Source: Betaproteobacteria bacterium
GTDB taxonomy: Bacteria > Pseudomonadota > Gammaproteobacteria > Burkholderiales > JAHFRG01
DNA length: 23,040 bases
Direction of reading: 5' to 3'
Assembly: GCA_023258935.1 (NCBI GenBank)
Contig: JAHFRG010000012.1
Location: 1-23,040 of the forward strand
Each line of letters starts with the position of its first letter. Position 1 is the stretch's first letter. The translations under genes and the position numbers were made by a program. The notes under the pieces were generated by a model. That model saw nothing but the letters and a program-made list of their open reading frames with translations. It did not search any database and was not told the origin of the DNA. Positions 22,389-23,040 of the stretch are shown here, piece after piece.

Positions 22389-22960
22389 CCGATTCGTGAG
22401 ACTTTAAGCAGTCGAGTAATATCCTTGACCATTTTGCTCGGGTCTGGATTGCGCGGAAAACGCAGCATCAAATTTCCCTGGGGATCGACCAGGTAAACAT
22501 GGTCTTTTGCCGAATCCGCCGCCGGAAGCGCGGCCAGCAGAGCGCTGCCCGCGCCCTGTATCAACCACGTTCCGGCATATTCTCTCGTTAGGTCTTGTTG
22601 CGGTGTACCGTTGTCGTCAATTATCCAGGCGCGCTCGATGCGTTGCATATCCTTGCCTTGCGTGAGGCGCACTTGTCGCAAATAATAAAGTTTCTGCTGG
22701 CAGTTTTGGCTGCATGCGGCGGAATCAACTTGCAGCAGCACCCATTTGCCACGCAGCTCGCTCATGCGAAATGCCCGCCCGTCCACCAATCGCATTGCGG
22801 CGTCAGGAAGCGGGCGTGGCGGCAGAAGCTCACCGTAGTTAATGGTTCCCTGCTGCGGCTGCCAAAAATAAAACGCGATATACGCGGCAAGCACCGGCAC
22901 AGCGCACAGCAATAGAATCAAAAGCAGCTCAATCCTGCCGCGGTGAAGCGCGTTTGACAT
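22385..22960 (-). CDS. Membrane-anchored SCO-like cytochrome oxidase assembly protein
   Basis: This 191-aa protein has one N-terminal membrane helix (about 11-33, MSNALHRGRIELL then hydrophobic) and a C-terminal soluble domain that would face the periplasm. The domain follows a thioredoxin-fold pattern: FRMSELRGKWVLLQVDSAACSQNC (Cys83-x3-Cys87), a central AWIIDDNG strand and KDHVYLVDPQGNLMLRF with His154. CxxxC plus a late His before a YLVDP strand is the SCO metal-site arrangement, though the sequence is divergent overall. It lies between SURF1 (32-base overlap) and ctaA (ATGA overlap), where betaproteobacteria commonly carry a poorly characterised transmembrane protein. A copper or thiol role in CuA/CuB assembly is inferred. 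Confidence 0.8.
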   Translation of the reverse strand: MSNALHRGRIELLLILLLCAVPVLAAYIAFYFWQPQQGTINYGELLPPRPLPDAAMRLVDGRAFRMSELRGKWVLLQVDSAACSQNCQQKLYYLRQVRLTQGKDMQRIERAWIIDDNGTPQQDLTREYAGTWLIQGAGSALLAALPAADSAKDHVYLVDPQGNLMLRFPRNPDPSKMVKDITRLLKVSRIG

Positions 22961-23040
22961 TCAGCACCAAGTATAAAATTACCACCGCGACTGCCAGCGC
23001 AAACCACTGGAACGCATAGCCGCGGTGCATGTTAACTCCC
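22929..23040 (-). CDS. SURF1-family cytochrome oxidase assembly protein, C-terminal end
   Basis: Only the last 37 residues are inside the window. The visible sequence (NMHRGYAFQWFALAVAVVILYLVLN, then a charged tail KRASPRQD) is the characteristic second membrane helix of SURF1, which assists heme insertion into cytochrome c oxidase subunit I. The stop TGA is at 22929-22931, inside the next gene, so the two overlap by 32 bases in different frames. Position upstream of ctaA and ctaB supports the call. Residue count and the first helix cannot be judged from here. Confidence 0.85.
   Translation of the reverse strand, partial: GVNMHRGYAFQWFALAVAVVILYLVLNVKRASPRQD

Overview
This window looks like a housekeeping region of a betaproteobacterial chromosome (Nitrosomonadales/Burkholderiales-like). 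The basis is the gene content and order: TPR lipoprotein-lolB-ispE-tRNA-Gln-prs-rplY-pth-ychF; an M16 peptidase pair-rsmD-coaD-ferredoxin; ftsY-ftsE-ftsX-rpoH; and a SURF1-ctaA-ctaB-SCO cytochrome oxidase assembly cluster. I name no species. Coding density is very high, many neighbouring genes overlap by 4-32 bases, and no gene-free stretch exceeds about 140 bases.

Layout. 1-501 (minus) is the start of an exported alpha/beta hydrolase that runs off the left edge. 613-7470 (minus) is a long co-oriented block, read right to left: TPR lipoprotein, lolB (outer membrane lipoprotein receptor), ispE (isoprenoid MEP pathway), tRNA-Gln(TTG), prs (PRPP synthesis), rplY (ribosomal protein L25 with a long low-complexity tail), pth (peptidyl-tRNA hydrolase) and ychF (ribosome-associated ATPase). 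7612-12319 (plus) is a four-gene Gld-type ABC module (ATPase, permease, GldG-like protein, DUF4340-like protein) followed by mutM. 12352-16373 (minus) carries the catalytic and non-catalytic M16 peptidases, rsmD, coaD and a 2[4Fe-4S] ferredoxin. 16464-19890 (plus) carries ftsY, ftsE, ftsX and rpoH. 19887-23040 (minus) carries the end of SURF1, a membrane-anchored SCO-like protein, ctaA, ctaB and a SCO lipoprotein.

How they work together. The right-hand cluster makes heme A from heme B (ctaB then ctaA) and supplies assembly factors for an aa3-type cytochrome c oxidase. The fts genes couple SRP-dependent membrane targeting (FtsY) with the FtsEX division complex. rpoH has its own promoter, and a near-perfect CIRCE operator lies across it, which implies HrcA/GroEL feedback on sigma-32 synthesis. 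This is the strongest regulatory observation in the window.

I see no insertion sequence, phage, CRISPR array, toxin-antitoxin pair or obviously novel system. The most unusual items are the CIRCE-rpoH promoter, the extra CxxxC...H SCO-like protein in the ctaA operon, the Gld-type module next to mutM, and the Lys/Glu/Gly-rich tail on L25.
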